Below, in pieces: positions 11,975-26,300 of a stretch of DNA of 64,000 nucleotides (its first letter is position 1; the number at the start of each line of letters is the position of its first letter). The stretch is taken from assembly GCF_000003815.2 (NCBI RefSeq), contig NC_049989.1:19809870-19873869 (forward strand), read 5' to 3'. The notes below the pieces were generated by a model. It had not been told where the DNA came from. It did no database searches and saw nothing but the letters and a program-made list of their open reading frames with translations. Source of the stretch: Branchiostoma floridae (lineage: Eukaryota > Chordata > Leptocardii > Amphioxiformes > Branchiostomatidae). The translations under genes and the position numbers were made by a program.

Positions 11975-14378
11975 TGTACTATCGTGTGATAGCATGAGGG
12001 GGGGCGATGAGAGGGGCGAAATGTCGATTTAGGAGGGTCATGGTGATTTGTAAGATGGGTCAGCGGATGATTTACAGCTGTCATTTTTGGATGGGTGTGG
12101 GTGGGTTGTATACTTATGTGGCTCGGTATATGGGTGAGAGTGGGTAGTATCTGAGGAGATTTTCTCTTTAACATTGTAACGTCAGAGTAATTTCCCTGTT
12201 ACCAGCAATATTATTGACTATAGCCAAGATTATTAGAACGCAACGTATGGCTAAATACATGTGCTACTGTGATACCCTTTGTTTGTTATGGGTTAGTAGG
12301 GAACTTGGTATATATCTTGCGTCTGTTTAAGAAATTTGTTTAGGGTAAGTTTGCCGTTGTCCAATCTTATGTTCTCTGGTGCTCCAATATAAGTTGCAAT
12401 GTACTAGTTATACTTAGTGTAGCGCCACCATATCCATGTTTTATGTACCTTGATCCTAAAAAAAACATGTTAGTATACACAACTGTCTTTGTGTACATAA
12501 TTACATCGTGTAACATAGTAGCTTGTTGTTGTAAATGGTCTGGCTGGTTGCTGAGTTCCTATGTTTATATATTACCAAGATAATGTGAAATTGCTGGCTC
12601 AGTGCTGCTTATCTAGTGGCATGTTTGGACAATGATATTCAGACATTACCACATTTACCATAAGCCATCTCAGCTTTATCAACACAGTTATCTGACTTTA
12701 TTCAAGTGCCTTTGTTGGGTCTTTACTCACCTTTTTTCTGATTGGTGTTGGATGTCCATCGCTCTGCGATGATGACTTATCTGACTAATAAGTAAATAAT
12801 ACTAATACTAATGTACTAAAACTAACTTATGAACTGTTGTATTAGGGTAATACATCTAGGTAATAACGGCACACAAGGTAACAGATACTCAAACAACTGG
12901 GTAGATATTGGTAAGGTCTGAAAATGTCCAATATCTAATCAATTGCTATAAGTGAAAAGCAAATGTCCAAGATTTTGCTCTCTAGTTCAGTACAAAAGTC
13001 TTTGGAATTAGTAAACAACCGAGTATGAATATTAGTAAACAATGTCGGTTTCCAACGCTACGACACGCGCCATGCCACCTCAATTATCAAATGTTTGCGT
13101 GGTCTTTATCAATTTACCTGTCAATCGCGTACACGTACTGCACGTAAGCCAAAATACGAAGCAAGCCCCCTTTATGCTAGCCTTTGCCACTTTAACTGGC
13201 AATTTGTAACCATCGACTTCATCATTTGAATATCACTCAAAATGTAAACTCATGACTAAAAGGACACAAACGACACAAAGACTGAAAGTTTTTGAGAGCT
13301 CCTTCAAATCGTTCTGTCGCAGTGCGGTTGTGCCGAGGTCACCGCCCTTGTAAACTGTAAAATGGAGGTTTAAACAACCGATATTTAGTTAGCGATATAG
13401 CTTAAGCAACCATGGCACAAGCAGGACCGACCCTGATTAAATTATAGTTGCAAGCCTTGGTAAGCATGTGTTGGTTCAGTATTATCAGTCTACCAGTCAA
13501 TCACGTACACGTATTGCAGGTGAGCTAAGATACGAGGGGTGATCAATAAGTTCACTACGAAATAAGAAGCACAACTCAAATCTTACTGGCATGATTATAA
13601 AATCTAAAGCATTTTATGGCTGCCCACTAATTGGAGGCTCAAATCATTGCAATCTTTATGACTGTCCAGTACAAACAACCATCATCACCGTTGTATCCAT
13701 GTATACAGCACTTATCCAGTAAGGATCTGCTGAGCAGGTATTTTGTACCACCTCGGCGCGGCAAATATTTACTTACTCAATATTAGTGACCACCTTCAGC
13801 AAATACTTGCAGTTGTCCGGTGCCAAGCCAATTAACGAAGGAATTTTCTTCCTTGTTGAACATGTCAACGCGGGGGCATTGCCCGAGGTTGTTTTCTTCT
13901 AACGTCTTAAAGTCACAAACGGCTATGGATGGACTACATGAGCCGTTAGCTGACGAAGAGCAGTGTTGAAGTTCTCATGTACTATAATTGATAATATACA
14001 TATATGCCTGAGGATTTGCACTGATTTTATGAAATGCGTACTAATTTCACGGCATAAACACGCATAGATAATGGCAATGATGGTTGGCAGGCTTTTGGTA
14101 GGATCAGTCGAGTGACCGCGAACACAATTTTTTCGAGGCATTAGTTACCATTATACGTCATGCATCTAAGCTTTCCACATAAAACATTTTAGTTGTGTTT
14201 GATGCTGCCATTAGTCGCTCATATCTTTGGGATTGAAGATTTAGACAGGCATAGGCAAGATCAAACGTGCCAAGTTCTAATTGTGATGAATTGATCTTTG
14301 GACACTCAGTACACAAATGCGACATGTAAACAGACTCAAGTCTAGCGTAGGTTGGCAAAGTCGAAGTCAGTCGTCACC
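11975..14378. other. Intergenic region between MAM and Anakonda-like genes
   Basis: No coding exon recognised on either strand. It should contain the 3' UTR of the MAM gene and the promoter of the next gene. A diverged duplicate motif (CACGTACACGTATTGCAGG type) occurs near 13117-13165 and 13493-13540. The second copy runs into a partial transposon arm starting at 13533. Confidence 0.5.
13533..13680. mobile_element. Partial copy of the TA-flanked foldback transposon family
   Basis: CGAGGGGTGATCAATAAG followed by AAGCACAACTCAAATCTT closely follows the left arm of the 881-bp element at 17251-18131, including more internal blocks such as TCAAATCATTG. It starts directly after TA. No right arm was found. 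Confidence 0.65.
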
Positions 14379-17300
14379 ATGGGGCCTCTGTGGCGGCGCG
14401 TTTTTCTGTTCTCTCTGCTATGGCTTGGATTGCTATACGGGGCAGTTTCCGATGACATAGGGGGATCCATCTATTACGACCGCACTATCAGTCTGTCGGG
14501 AAGTCCGTACGACGTCACAAATGACATCATCGTCGTTGAGACGGCAACCCTGACGGTCGAGGCGGGGGTTCGGCTGCTGTTCCCGGAGGGGGTCGGCATG
14601 ACCGTGTTGGGGCGGCTGATAGCGGTGAGTGTTATGGCAGAATTTATGCATAAATTAAATGATTTAGGAATTTAGAATATGTCCATAGAGAGGAAGTCTG
14701 ATTTTTACAACGAAATTCTATTTGCAAGTTCAAATTCATGCTCAAAGGCTCAGTACAGTATGTGGTGAACAATGATATACGTTATTGTCAAATCAAATGT
14801 TGGCTATATCAAGACAAGTTGAGTTGAGTTCTTTTAAGGAAACAGAGGAAGTTTCAAAGACGAAAATTACAATATGTTTTAACATGGTTTATTGCTAGCA
14901 TGAAAAAGATGAAAGTGGCTTAACGTTCGCCCGTAAATATGTGAGGAAGTTTCGTGACGTTTTATAAACAACGCGGTTACTTTCGCCGTACATACATTTC
15001 CTGTCAAAACAAGAACTGGATTGTGCTATACAAAGCCTTCTTCACCTGAGGTGAGAAGTACACACAATTACAAGTTTACAAAACTGAAATACTAGTATAA
15101 CGATTGATTGATAATTGATGTCGATTAGTTTCTACTTAAATCTATCACCATCTTCTGCAGAGAGCAGGAAATGAAAGCCACTTGTTATGTGCACTGTCTA
15201 GCGTAAGATAAAAAAGATCGAAATGTACATTCACTACAACGTCTCGGAGCGTTTACTTATAGCAACAAAGACGTGTGGGATTTATGAAAAGTATAGATTC
15301 ATTTCTTCCTCAGATTGATATATCAAAACTTGACCACTTTCTTGCAACTTGAGCGCTGGAGCCTCGTCGACGTCGGTTTGACCGTGTGAAAGCACCTTAG
15401 GGCCTGCCGTAAATGGAAGTAACAGAAAACGAAGTAGACAATCTAAGAACTGTTCAAGGCCTAATAGAGTGTGATAACGTTATTATACAGGATTTGGGTT
15501 TTTCATTTCACCACCCAGGTGTCAGATAAAAAAAAAAATTATTATGTCACATGCAAGCGATCGAGCCCCAAAAAAGACCAGGGTCGGTAGTCTTTTTGCT
15601 AGGCTCAATCAGATAACCGGAAACAAGGCATTTTCCATGGGCCTTGTCATTCCCTGTCAGCAAAGAACAAAGTAATGAAAGGCTCGCGTTAGTTAGCAGT
15701 CAGCAATAAGTAGTTTTTTCTTGTAGTTTTTATTCTGCATACGTAGGTAACTCTGAAACAAAAGAACATCCTTCCTAAAAGAATGAAAAAAAACGTCGTA
15801 TCGCTTGCTATAACATTTATGTCGAGATTTCGATACAAAGATATTCAATGTAAACTCGAAATAAATTTAGATACTTTCTGTAACCTGTATCAGTTTTTTT
15901 TAGTTTAACGGATGAATTTTGTCCTCTAGCTTACAAGTCTTAGTCTCTCAGAAAAAAAGCGAACTCAACTATAATGCTTCAGCATGCAATAGAATTTCAA
16001 AAGTCCCATCAATGTTTAGCTTGCCTCGTTACGCCAATGAAGAAACACGTCAAGATTCACACAATAAGGGACGAACGTCAGCCTTTACTGAATTGAAAAC
16101 TAAGAGGGGTGCCTGTTGCTACCATGGCATTCATTCACAATCACAAGGGATATAATGTTGCCGGTGAAACTTTAATTAACTGCAAACATGGACGACAATC
16201 GTGTTTGTTTCATTCATAATTGACGTCTTGTTGGCCCATACGCAGGCTACAGGTAGACAGAATGTAAAGCTCCATTTCAATGAGGTACAAAGCCGGTATA
16301 AGAACCATAGTTTGCTTAATGTCGCAGTAAGAAGAGCGCAAATTTCTGTAAACACAAGAGTGGCCCTGGCAGCCATTGAAGTTAAACGAACATTAATCGA
16401 AACAATAGAACGTGCTTTTTATCATGGCTCATTAGAGTTTTATCATGGGTAATTAGAGTTCCACGAACACATACCTTTGCCATATAAATAAGGCTTATTA
16501 TGAAGAATGCCTGTTTTTGAGACCTTATAGGTCGTTGGTGTTATGGTGGTCCTGTCTTATAAATAAAATTCCTTGTTTTATCATACAGAAAATTTTCCCA
16601 AGAATGGGAGTCTTTTCTTAGCAAAGAATACAATTTTAATGTTTCCACATAAATTATTTTGATGTGACGCTAATTTGTATGACTTATGTCGAATAATGTT
16701 CTTAAACTTCATAATGCTGTAAGTAGGAAGATTCCACCATTTACCATTCTGGAATGACGATATTTTTCATTAATTAGGTCTTCGGTATTTATTTCTTTTT
16801 AGTTACATGATTGAAAAATTTGAGAGTCCTATTATGGAAGGCAGTCGGTTAATAAACGTTAACTTCCTCTTTAAATATGGAAATTGATTGTTTACTTGCA
16901 TTATTAGTATCTAATTATGTAAGTCATGACTTAGGCTTTCTATATGCCAAAAACATAACGATCCATTCACACGTCCTTTGGTTATTTCTGCTTAGAGTTA
17001 AAATTGGCACCTGCAGTTCCAACAAAGCCGCTAGGTTGCCCAAAGTTACAGCACTAACTCTGAGCTATCTACCATTTAAAAATCACCACAGCAAGTCCAG
17101 AACACGATATATCAAAAACGGCAAGTACGCCGAAATATATTCTTCTTGGCGAAGGTACATATGACGTATTTTAGAGTTCTATTCTCAATATCCGTTGTGA
17201 CTTTTTCGTCGTCCTTTACACCCTTTATCTGAGGGTGAAGAACTAACGTACGAGGGGGGTTCAATAAGTTCTTTGCCTCACCAAGAAATAACAAGCACAA

Positions 17301-20300
17301 CTCAGATTTTCAGGCACAACTTCATAGTATGAAGTCTTTTATCAATATCCTCCAAATTTCAAATCATTGGAGTCATTACTTTCCAGGCATTCGTTTTTCC
17401 TAAATTAGAAGGTAAGTGGCGAGAAAAAAGTTGTGTGAATTGTGATCAGACATGTGTGGGTCTAGTTTCCCATGCCATAAATTAACAAAAGACGTTGTCA
17501 AAATGTTTGATAATGATTCTCTTCCTATTTCAAGCAAAAAGAATTGGGTTTCTAACTTCCAGCAGCGCAAATTGACCCACACACTCAGGTCAGGTCAATT
17601 GTCCACGTTTTTTTCCTTCTCCCTCACCTAACGTTACTGGGTGTCGCCTGCAAAGTAATGATCACACTAATTTGAATTTTGGTACATATTTATGTAAGAC
17701 TTTATACTTGACATCTATGCTTCGAAATCTGAGCTGTGCTTATTTTTTCTCGGTAAAGTCGGGGACTTATTGATAACCCCACGTACATGTATAAAGTCTT
17801 ATATAAATGTGTACCAAAATTCAAATTATTGTGATCATCATGTTGCAGGCGACACCCAGTAACGTTAGGTAAGGGATAACGAAAAAAAAAGGTGGACAAT
17901 TGATCTGCAACCTGAGGTGTGAGGTCAAATTGTCTGATCACACTTCACCCTTCTTTTTCTCCCCACTTACCTTCTAATTTAGAAAAAACGAATGCCTGGA
18001 AAGTAATGACTCCAATGATTTGTAATTTGGAGGATATTGATAAAAGACTTCATACTATGAAGTTGTGCCTGAAAATCTGAGTTGTGCTTGTTATTTCTTG
18101 GTGAGGCAAAGAACTTATTGAACCCCCCTCGTAGAATATACCATGGGAATAATATTTACTATACAACAACTGGCATACTTTGTACGGGAGGGGGAGGGGT
18201 GTTTTAATCTAAACAAGCCAGGGCCAGTAAAGAAAATGATCATCTGATATTATTAATGCACACGAGGACCATATCTAAATATCGGTGGGTGAATAATACG
18301 GCACTCGAAAAGGTCAACATTATTTATATATGACGAAGGCATGTAATCGTCACGCCAGTTATAATACTTAATCACTGAAAATTTGACCCCACGTCACCAT
18401 AGAAGCAGAAATATATTACTTCCATATAGATGTAAGTATTGTTTTGGCCAATCTGTTTTTGCCATGGGCGATTTGTGGGAATATATATCAAAAACCGCTT
18501 GAAGGATTGCGATGGCTGTTGTTAGGTGAGTGGGTGGGATGTGGGATGAGTGGCGATGGTAAAGGTCGATTTTGGGCCCCCTGTTTCTTAATCTTGGTAC
18601 TGCAGCAGCACTTTTTTTGTCATATTTCTGCACCTAGACCTCCTGTGGTGTTGATCTTTTGTGGAAGGAATATGTCAAGTTGACGATTATTGGGTGTAAA
18701 TTTCGGCCTTCTTGCTGTTTACTGCGGATCTGTAGGGTCGTCTGTTTCCGGCGAAAATCTTAACGTGGTTATGTGTTGTGATCCTAATCCTTTCTACTCA
18801 CTTTATGGCCTTCTGGTGGTTCAACTTGGTACTGCATAGGACTTTCTGGTTTTGTATCTGGTTTTGGATGTCCTCTGCTGTTGATTTCTAGATGGTAGAA
18901 ATATGTTGATATAAAGGATTAAAGCAGAAGCAATGTCAACGCAGGTGTGACGCACGCTTGTGACGCATGTTTGATCAAAATTATTGCCTCTTGACTCTTG
19001 AGCAGAGACTCTGACTCTTGAGCTTGTATTGTACATTGCCCAAAATGCAGAAGTTAAAGCTTAGTTATATATATATATATATAGGTCTTGTAAGCATCTA
19101 TAAATCACTAGTAGATCAGTGATCAGGAGTCTTAAGCCTCCTGTCTTAAAGGGGTCAGTTAGGCTGTATATATGTATGATGCCAAACATCTTAGCTGTGT
19201 CCTTGTTTATGACATGGTAAGTTACTAATTACCTCCATAATAAAGGATGTTTTGTTTTTTACATGCCTGAATTTGTCAGCATAACGTAAGAACCTCTGGA
19301 TTGTGTTTACACAAGCTCTCTCGCCGGCTGGGCTTAATGACCCCCTCCCCGGGTGGCGGCAATTGTAGGGCCGGCCGCTAGGGGCTTGATTTTAGTCAGG
19401 CTACGGTAGAGAGTACCAGTTGACATTGTGCTGTAGTTGCTGCATATCTAATATGATGTTGTTCATATGGTCTAATTAAAAACTACAAGCACAGGGAAGC
19501 TTCCTACACACTCCTACAAACCATAAACAAAAGTACCCGAACACAAATGGAAACAGGAATTAGATACAAATCATGTGAATCAATACTAGATAGTTTGTAA
19601 AATGAATGATGAAAGTTTAACGACCCATGCATTTCATTATATGACACTCAGGGTGATATATGTAACTGAGGCAGAGAAAATATTGATAGATATCAATTGT
19701 GCAAATGCAGACATAGTTTGCATAATTAATTAGAAAACAATATCATTCCCCAATGACAATGGTAAAGGGTGGGAACAAGACAAAGAGATTCGGTTGAAAG
19801 ATCTGATGATTTTTGAGCTGGACAACTCTCATTAGATATGTCTTCTTTCTGTACTCATAGGAGGGCACCCCTGATGATAGAATCGTCTTCGACCGGAAGA
19901 GAAACCCTCCCGACGATCAAGCGAACAACGTGACACGTGACCACGACATCCGGTTACTCGGCCCTACCGTGTTTGAAGGACGTGTGCAGGTCAGACAGGG
20001 CGGCGTGTGGGGTTCTCTCTGTCTGCGAAATATGTGGTGGAGGAGTTCAGAAGCAACTGTAAGTAAAGTATTTGTTCACTGTTATACATTTGTTTGTATT
20101 TAGCCATTATCTAAATGAGAAAGGAATAAATGTGTCACCTATTGAATTATTTGTAGTCACCTGGGCCAAATTCACTATATACAATATTGAATTTACGAAA
20201 ATAATGTACTGTACTGATTTGGGGGGGGGGGTGCCTCGCATAAGAAAAAATTAACTTTTCATAAACACACAAAAACGTGCTGAAACTCCCGCCTGTGATG

Positions 20301-23300
20301 TGCCAAAGGTCACAACAGGTCAGAATATGCCAATACAGGGTAGCAGAAAAGAGTATTTATGCGCGACAAAGTAGTCCGATCATTCAAGGCTAGCTAGAAA
20401 GCCTTATTTTCTCAAGTAATGTGTTTATTTATTATTGCTTACTGATATTTTCAGACTCCTGGGTAGCCCGATTCACTTTTGACAAACTGATTTTCATCGG
20501 GGCCCAGGTACACATATAATGTGTAGAATCTGAAGCTTGAAAATCGTAAAGGTTTTCCAGTTCGTGTATAAATGCGGCTGATTTGTTTATTTGTTTGTTT
20601 ATTCAAATGCATTTGAAAGGGGCGGATAGGTGTGGTGATCTTTTCTTACCCAGGTACTCGGCATGAGATAAAGTCAATTTAGATCTGACCATCTATAATT
20701 AAATATTAAACAAACCTTGCATGTGACACAAAAACCAGACCAAAACAAGAGTTCGGAGACCTCATACCTGCATGAAATATTCAGTTTTTGTAAGTCTCTT
20801 GTTTTATCTTGTCTTCATGATTATGCACATTTGACTGATTATGCAAATATGGCTGTAAATCTATTTTAATGTCATTACGCAACTGCCTTTCTTGGATGAG
20901 CCGGCTGCAGTTATTTGACCACCGCAGAGCGGCGTTTCAAAGTGGACGTCAAAAGGCGATACGCAGACAGAATTCTTTTGCATATTTTTGATGTTCATTT
21001 TGAATTATAATCGTTCTTCGTATTCATCTCGTGCACGCTAATATAATAATATTTTACCTAGTCAACATGTGGCCCTTAACTATAGAAACCACTATATGCC
21101 GAAAACTATGCTCTGCTACTACAATCAGGGAACAGCAGGTGTCCTACTAGTACTAGGTTTTCTTTTAGTGAGTGAAAAGCGGACGCGAATCTGTTAGGAC
21201 AAGTGTAAGTTTGATCTAGCTGCACGAAGACTGTTGCAACATGCAATATGCTAATAAAACATTCCAGGTCAAATGTATTTTACTAATCCCATGACTGTTT
21301 GTTTCAACGCCTATTTTGAAGGTGGTCTGTCGGCAACTGGGGTTCGCAGGCGGACGGGTGGACAGCAGGTACCGGTATGGAACAGGGCGCATGGCTGTGT
21401 GTGACCTAGAGTGTCGGGGCAATGAGGACAACATCTACCAGTGCAACCACGACAACCTTGATCAGCCGCCTCAGTGTCGTGAGTTTCTTTCGCTTGATTG
21501 CATCTTGATTTTTAAAAGCAACTGCTTATCACCTCTGTGAGCAAATTTATTGTTATGCCCGGGAAAATGCTGATATTGATTTTGTCTCGTTTGCTATATT
21601 TTCTGCCCTGTCTGTTTTTCCGTAAACATGTACATTGATCAGTATTACGCATCTCAAGAACGGATAGTGCAAGCACGACGATTTTTGGTATGCGGGTTGG
21701 GGGTGGTGCCTTGACACTCAGGTTTGATTTTGGGCCTCCTGGCGTTTGAACTTGACATTGCAGGTGGCATTTTTTGTGTTTTTTGGGCACTTTTGGCGCT
21801 GTGTGTCCGGAACGATACGCGCCATTGCGACGATTTTTGGTGCATGGGTGGGGGGTTGTTGCCTGTTGCCTAGGATAGACTTTGGGCCTTGTCGCGTTTG
21901 AACTTGACACGGCAGGTCGAATTTTGTGTCCGGGAGGGGTATTTCCGGAGTTATATCTTCTGAACGGATGGTGCGGGCGCGATGATATTTGGCACATGTG
22001 TTGGCGGTGGCTGAATAATTCTCAATTTTGATTTTGGTGCCCTTGGTGCTTGAACTTGACATTCCAGGTTACCTTTTGTGCGGGCACGGTGCGTGCGCTG
22101 TATCTCCGGATTACAAGGTGCCGTTGTGTTGCTATTTGTTACGTGGATTGTTGCTGGTGTCCTGGTGGTCAGGTTTGATTTTGGGCCTCCTAGTGCTTGA
22201 ACTTGATACTGTAGGTTGACCCTGTTTTCGTGTGGTTGGGGCATCCCCCCAATATCTGCTTGGTTGTAAAAACAGGTGACGGCTGGGTTTGGGTTGATTG
22301 ATAGGTCTTTAAGCTTACGTGTAGAAGCGTCATCTGTTTTTGCACTGGCTTCTGCCACCTTCAATGTATCAGGTTACTTTGTATCAATAGTGTTTCCAGC
22401 CAGATGATGTACTAGTTCAGTTCAGTTTGTACTAGTATCTGTTGCTGTTAGGTACAATTTGAGTTTGTTTCTTAGTCTTTGTGGTTTTTTGAAAGCTGTT
22501 TAGTACTGAGTTTAAAGTTCTGGTACAAGTTCCTTTACCCTGTTTGGCAATCAGAAGAAGATACACTTTCTAAAGTGGAAGAGAATGTATAGAGCTTGAG
22601 TGTAAGAGAAAGGTATGTCTATTATCTTCCTGTGTTTCTTGTTGTTTCTTTGGGGATGCCATTTCCGTATTGTATGCAGGTAATTTGTAGTTTGGGGCTA
22701 GTCATGTTCGCTTGATTTTTGGGCCTGCTTAAGCTATAGTACATACAGGGTCAAGAGGTAGAAGCTTTGTTCTGTTTTAAATTTGGTATCGTTTGTTGCA
22801 TTTTGTCACTGCAAAAATACGATGAAATTGTTTTCCCCCTCTAAGCAACTGCTCATTGATTTTGGGGGTTATTTGCTGGGTGTTTACTCTGACTACAACA
22901 GCTTTCTGAACTTTTTAACCCTCAAACCACCGTAGCTTTTTTGTGACGTAGATTACCGTATGGGGTCAAAACTGACCCCAAAACGTTTTTTACAGATACA
23001 GTTTTTTTGTGTGACTCTTTTTGTGATTTGTATGTATGTATAGTTTCATTAATCTATGTGGGACAGCCTGACATGATTAGGTGAGAATACTTCTAGCTCA
23101 TTATAATAATTTATGCAAAAGATCATGAGGACCACATTTTGCACCAACGCTATTCAGACGGGGAATGAGGTTTTTGATGCCTGTACCAACTTCAATGTCG
23201 TACAGCGCCTGAATGGCTTATGCTAGGGCCACCAAACTTGGTAACATTTTAGAAAATGTTGATATCAAACATTTTCAGTGAACAAAGTATGTTCATAATT

Positions 23301-26300
23301 TTTCATGTTGCCATGGCAACGGAATTCTGACTGACATATTTATTACGAAATTTTCTAATTTTGTATTAAACATTAAAGTTTTAAGGTTTTCTTGGCAAAT
23401 AACAGTTGTTTATCACATCTTATAAAATCAAACATAAATTTCACGACTCAATATTCATAATTTATGCTAATTTGATTACGTCATCAGTCAAAATCCAAGA
23501 TGGCGGCCGATATTACCTAGATGACTTCATAATATCGTCATATAACATGATAATTGCACAAAAGTTGTTACAATACTTTTGGCTTACATGTAGATCATTC
23601 TCTAAAAATTTGGTGATCCTACGATAAGTAGTTTAGGTGTGGGTCGCAAATGTTTGTTTAAAAAAATGCTGGGGTCAGTTTTGACCCCACTGGACCATGC
23701 ATAAACTTTCGATGATAACTTAATCAAAAATGAACCAATCTCGGTAAAAACGTATAAGAAGTTATAGGACACATATACAAACAAACTCCTGGAAGGAAAT
23801 TCGTTTTCGACCAGAAATGCCATGATGGCACACATTGATATACGCCTGGGGTCAGTTTTGACCCCATACGGTGGTTTGAGGGTTAAAGTTGCCAGCAGCT
23901 TGCCATCTATGAATGGGAATGACAAGGACATTTTGAATAGTAAATTTTGCTGTTAAATTTGGCTTAGGTACTTCAAGAAATTTAGGCTTTAGTTGGATGG
24001 ATTGAATAAAAATATCATACCACCCTGGGGACTAACTGCTGCTGCTGGATGGGGGCTACCACTTATCATGTTGTCTATGGAACTACTGTAAAAACTTAAT
24101 TGGTCAAATTATGCAAATAACCTTCCAGTGTCAAGTGTTATAGCACTCCAGAAATAAATCTTTAATGAATATCATTGCCACACTAAGGAGATTTAGCAGC
24201 TGCATTATGATTAGGTCAGTACATTGAAATAGGAAGATATCAGTACTGAATATATCATATGTGACAGAATAACTACAAGGGCCATCTGAGACAAAAAAAA
24301 AAGTAGGAAAAGTCGTCTCAACAACTTCAAGATACTGTGGTTGGTTACATGCTTAAGAAATCCAAAATAAGTAATGTTCATCCATGCCCAAACTTACACA
24401 TTCCGAAAATGGACTTTCAAACTTTTGCATGGTGCACAACCAACACGGTAAAAATCTCACTTTTCCAACCACGCAACCACGGACAAAAAGGAAAAAAAAT
24501 ACACAATAGGTCTACAGACACCCATACATTTCATGCAGGCCTGAGGTCTACGAACTCTTGTTTTTGGTAGATTTGACTTGGTAATTGGAGTGGAATTTTG
24601 AGACGATCAAGACAAAGTTACTTGGTGAGAAAGATTAGTGGGGCGCTGAAATCATGTGTAACTTATTTCCCGTGGTAAATTAATCAGAATTTTCTCTATA
24701 GTGACCACATTTATCCAGTCCCCTGAGCAGCCGCTATAGACAGGTTTGATTGTTCACATACAAGCTAACGGCGGCGGCGGCTAAAATATTAACTCCTTGG
24801 TAGATGGAGTCATACTACCTGAGTATGTATTTATGCCGTCACTGATACAGTTAGTCACGAGGTACACGCGTTTATCTTTCTACCAGAAACTGGACGTAAC
24901 CGGAATGACCTTGGTGTAGTGTGTGAGGGTGTCAACAACAGGAGGGGAGGTGTCTACTGGAAAGGGTTGGAAATAGTCACAACGGATCCGTCGATGTACT
25001 CGGTGATAGAAAATGTAGACGTCCTTCATGGTGGTTCAAATGCCTCCATCGCTATCACGTCAGTTTCTCCAAAACTACACAACGTTGTTGTCAAGTACAG
25101 CAGACAGGCAGCCATCCACGTAATTAACCCATCCACGCCGCTACAAATGTCAAACTGCCACATCTCTGATAACCACGGCGTAGGGCTTTTGGTTGATGAC
25201 CCTTCGCAAAACATCACGGTTTCTTCCACAACTTTCGCAAGAAATTTCCCAGCGGGGATGCACGTTACAGGCGCAGAAAGCAACGCAGTCCTCTCCATCA
25301 ACACAAACACATTTACCGAAAACAGTGGCGCAGGTCTGATGCTGTCAGGTGCTCCAATGAAGATTACTGTAAATGGTTCAATGTTCAACGCCAATACCCA
25401 CCATGGACTCAGTATCTCGTCTAACAGTGTCCCGAACCTTGAGATGGACGGATGCCGTTTTGATCACAATGGACTTGACGGTGTTCACATCCGATACACA
25501 AGCGTCTCTTCGGAACCAAGCATTACAGTGATGAGGAACAGCGGGGCAGACCGTAATGGTGGTAGGGGACTGGACCTCGAAATCAGCTACCCTTACAGCA
25601 ACAGTGTGCCTTTTGGTGTGGATCAGGTAGACATTTCAGGTTCAGAATTCCTCGGCAACGCTGGCGGTTCAGTCAAAGTTACAGTCGATGGCTCTGATGA
25701 GAATCGCTACCCCGACATACAGGTCACAGATTGCATGTACCGAAACAATTCAGAAACCGTCCTCGAAGTCAGCGGTACTTGCGCAGAGCTAACAGTTGAG
25801 AACGGTATATTTGAATCAAACAAGTGTGGAAGCAAGCCAGTAATTCACATCCATGGGTTTGAGAAGAAAATTCGTCTCACGGCAAATAGCTTCGTCAGAA
25901 ACCATTGCAAACGTGTGGGGCTGTACAACACTACTAACGTCTTTCTCTCCTCGCCACCGACAGAAATAGTTGGTAACATTTTCGACAACAATGAATACAA
26001 TCCCCCCTCTCATGCATATGTCTCTGAACCGCTTAGTGAGTTCTGTACACTTGAATTCTCTGGTTCAATGACTGATTCAGTTAACGTAACAGGGAACTCA
26101 TTTCAAAGTGAAGCACCCCGGTTTGAGATCTGCAGCAATGGCCAGGACACGGGTCTAGGTGTGACACTCCTACAGGCGTCGCTGAATTGGTGGGGGACAA
26201 CAGATCCAGCCTCCATCGCGAATAAAATCTTCGATTATGACGACTGGAACAATGGTGCAATTGTTACCTTTGTACCGTATCTAAACTCACCGTCGGGAAC

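Larger units (their letters stand above)
21479..24886 (+). other. Intron 3 of the giant gene
   Basis: No exon recognised. It holds a tandem array of diverged repeats (about 21650-22220) and a piggyBac-type element (22919-23882). The remaining sequence is AT-rich without clear features. Confidence 0.5.
14379..26280 (+). other. Giant gene, repeat 1: signal peptide, SRCR, beta-helix, NWWG motif
   Basis: Codons 1 to about 665, in exons 1-3 and the start of exon 4. Exon 1 opens with a hydrophobic signal (VFLFSLLWLGLLYGA) and the module GSPYDVTNDIIVVE...VEAGV that starts each of the three repeats. Exons 2-3 encode an SRCR domain (GRVQVRQGGVWGSLC, VVCRQLGFAGG, CDLECRG). Exon 4 then runs into right-handed beta-helix (PbH1-type) coils rich in N-G-x-H/V-I turns (NTFTENSGAGLMLSG). 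The block closes with LNWWGTTDP near 26185, a motif recurring at the end of each repeat. Confidence 0.8.

Noticed and set aside
13680-13900. A mariner transposase remnant downstream of the partial arm
   Set aside because: No DDD/DDE motif or extended similarity could be read on either strand.
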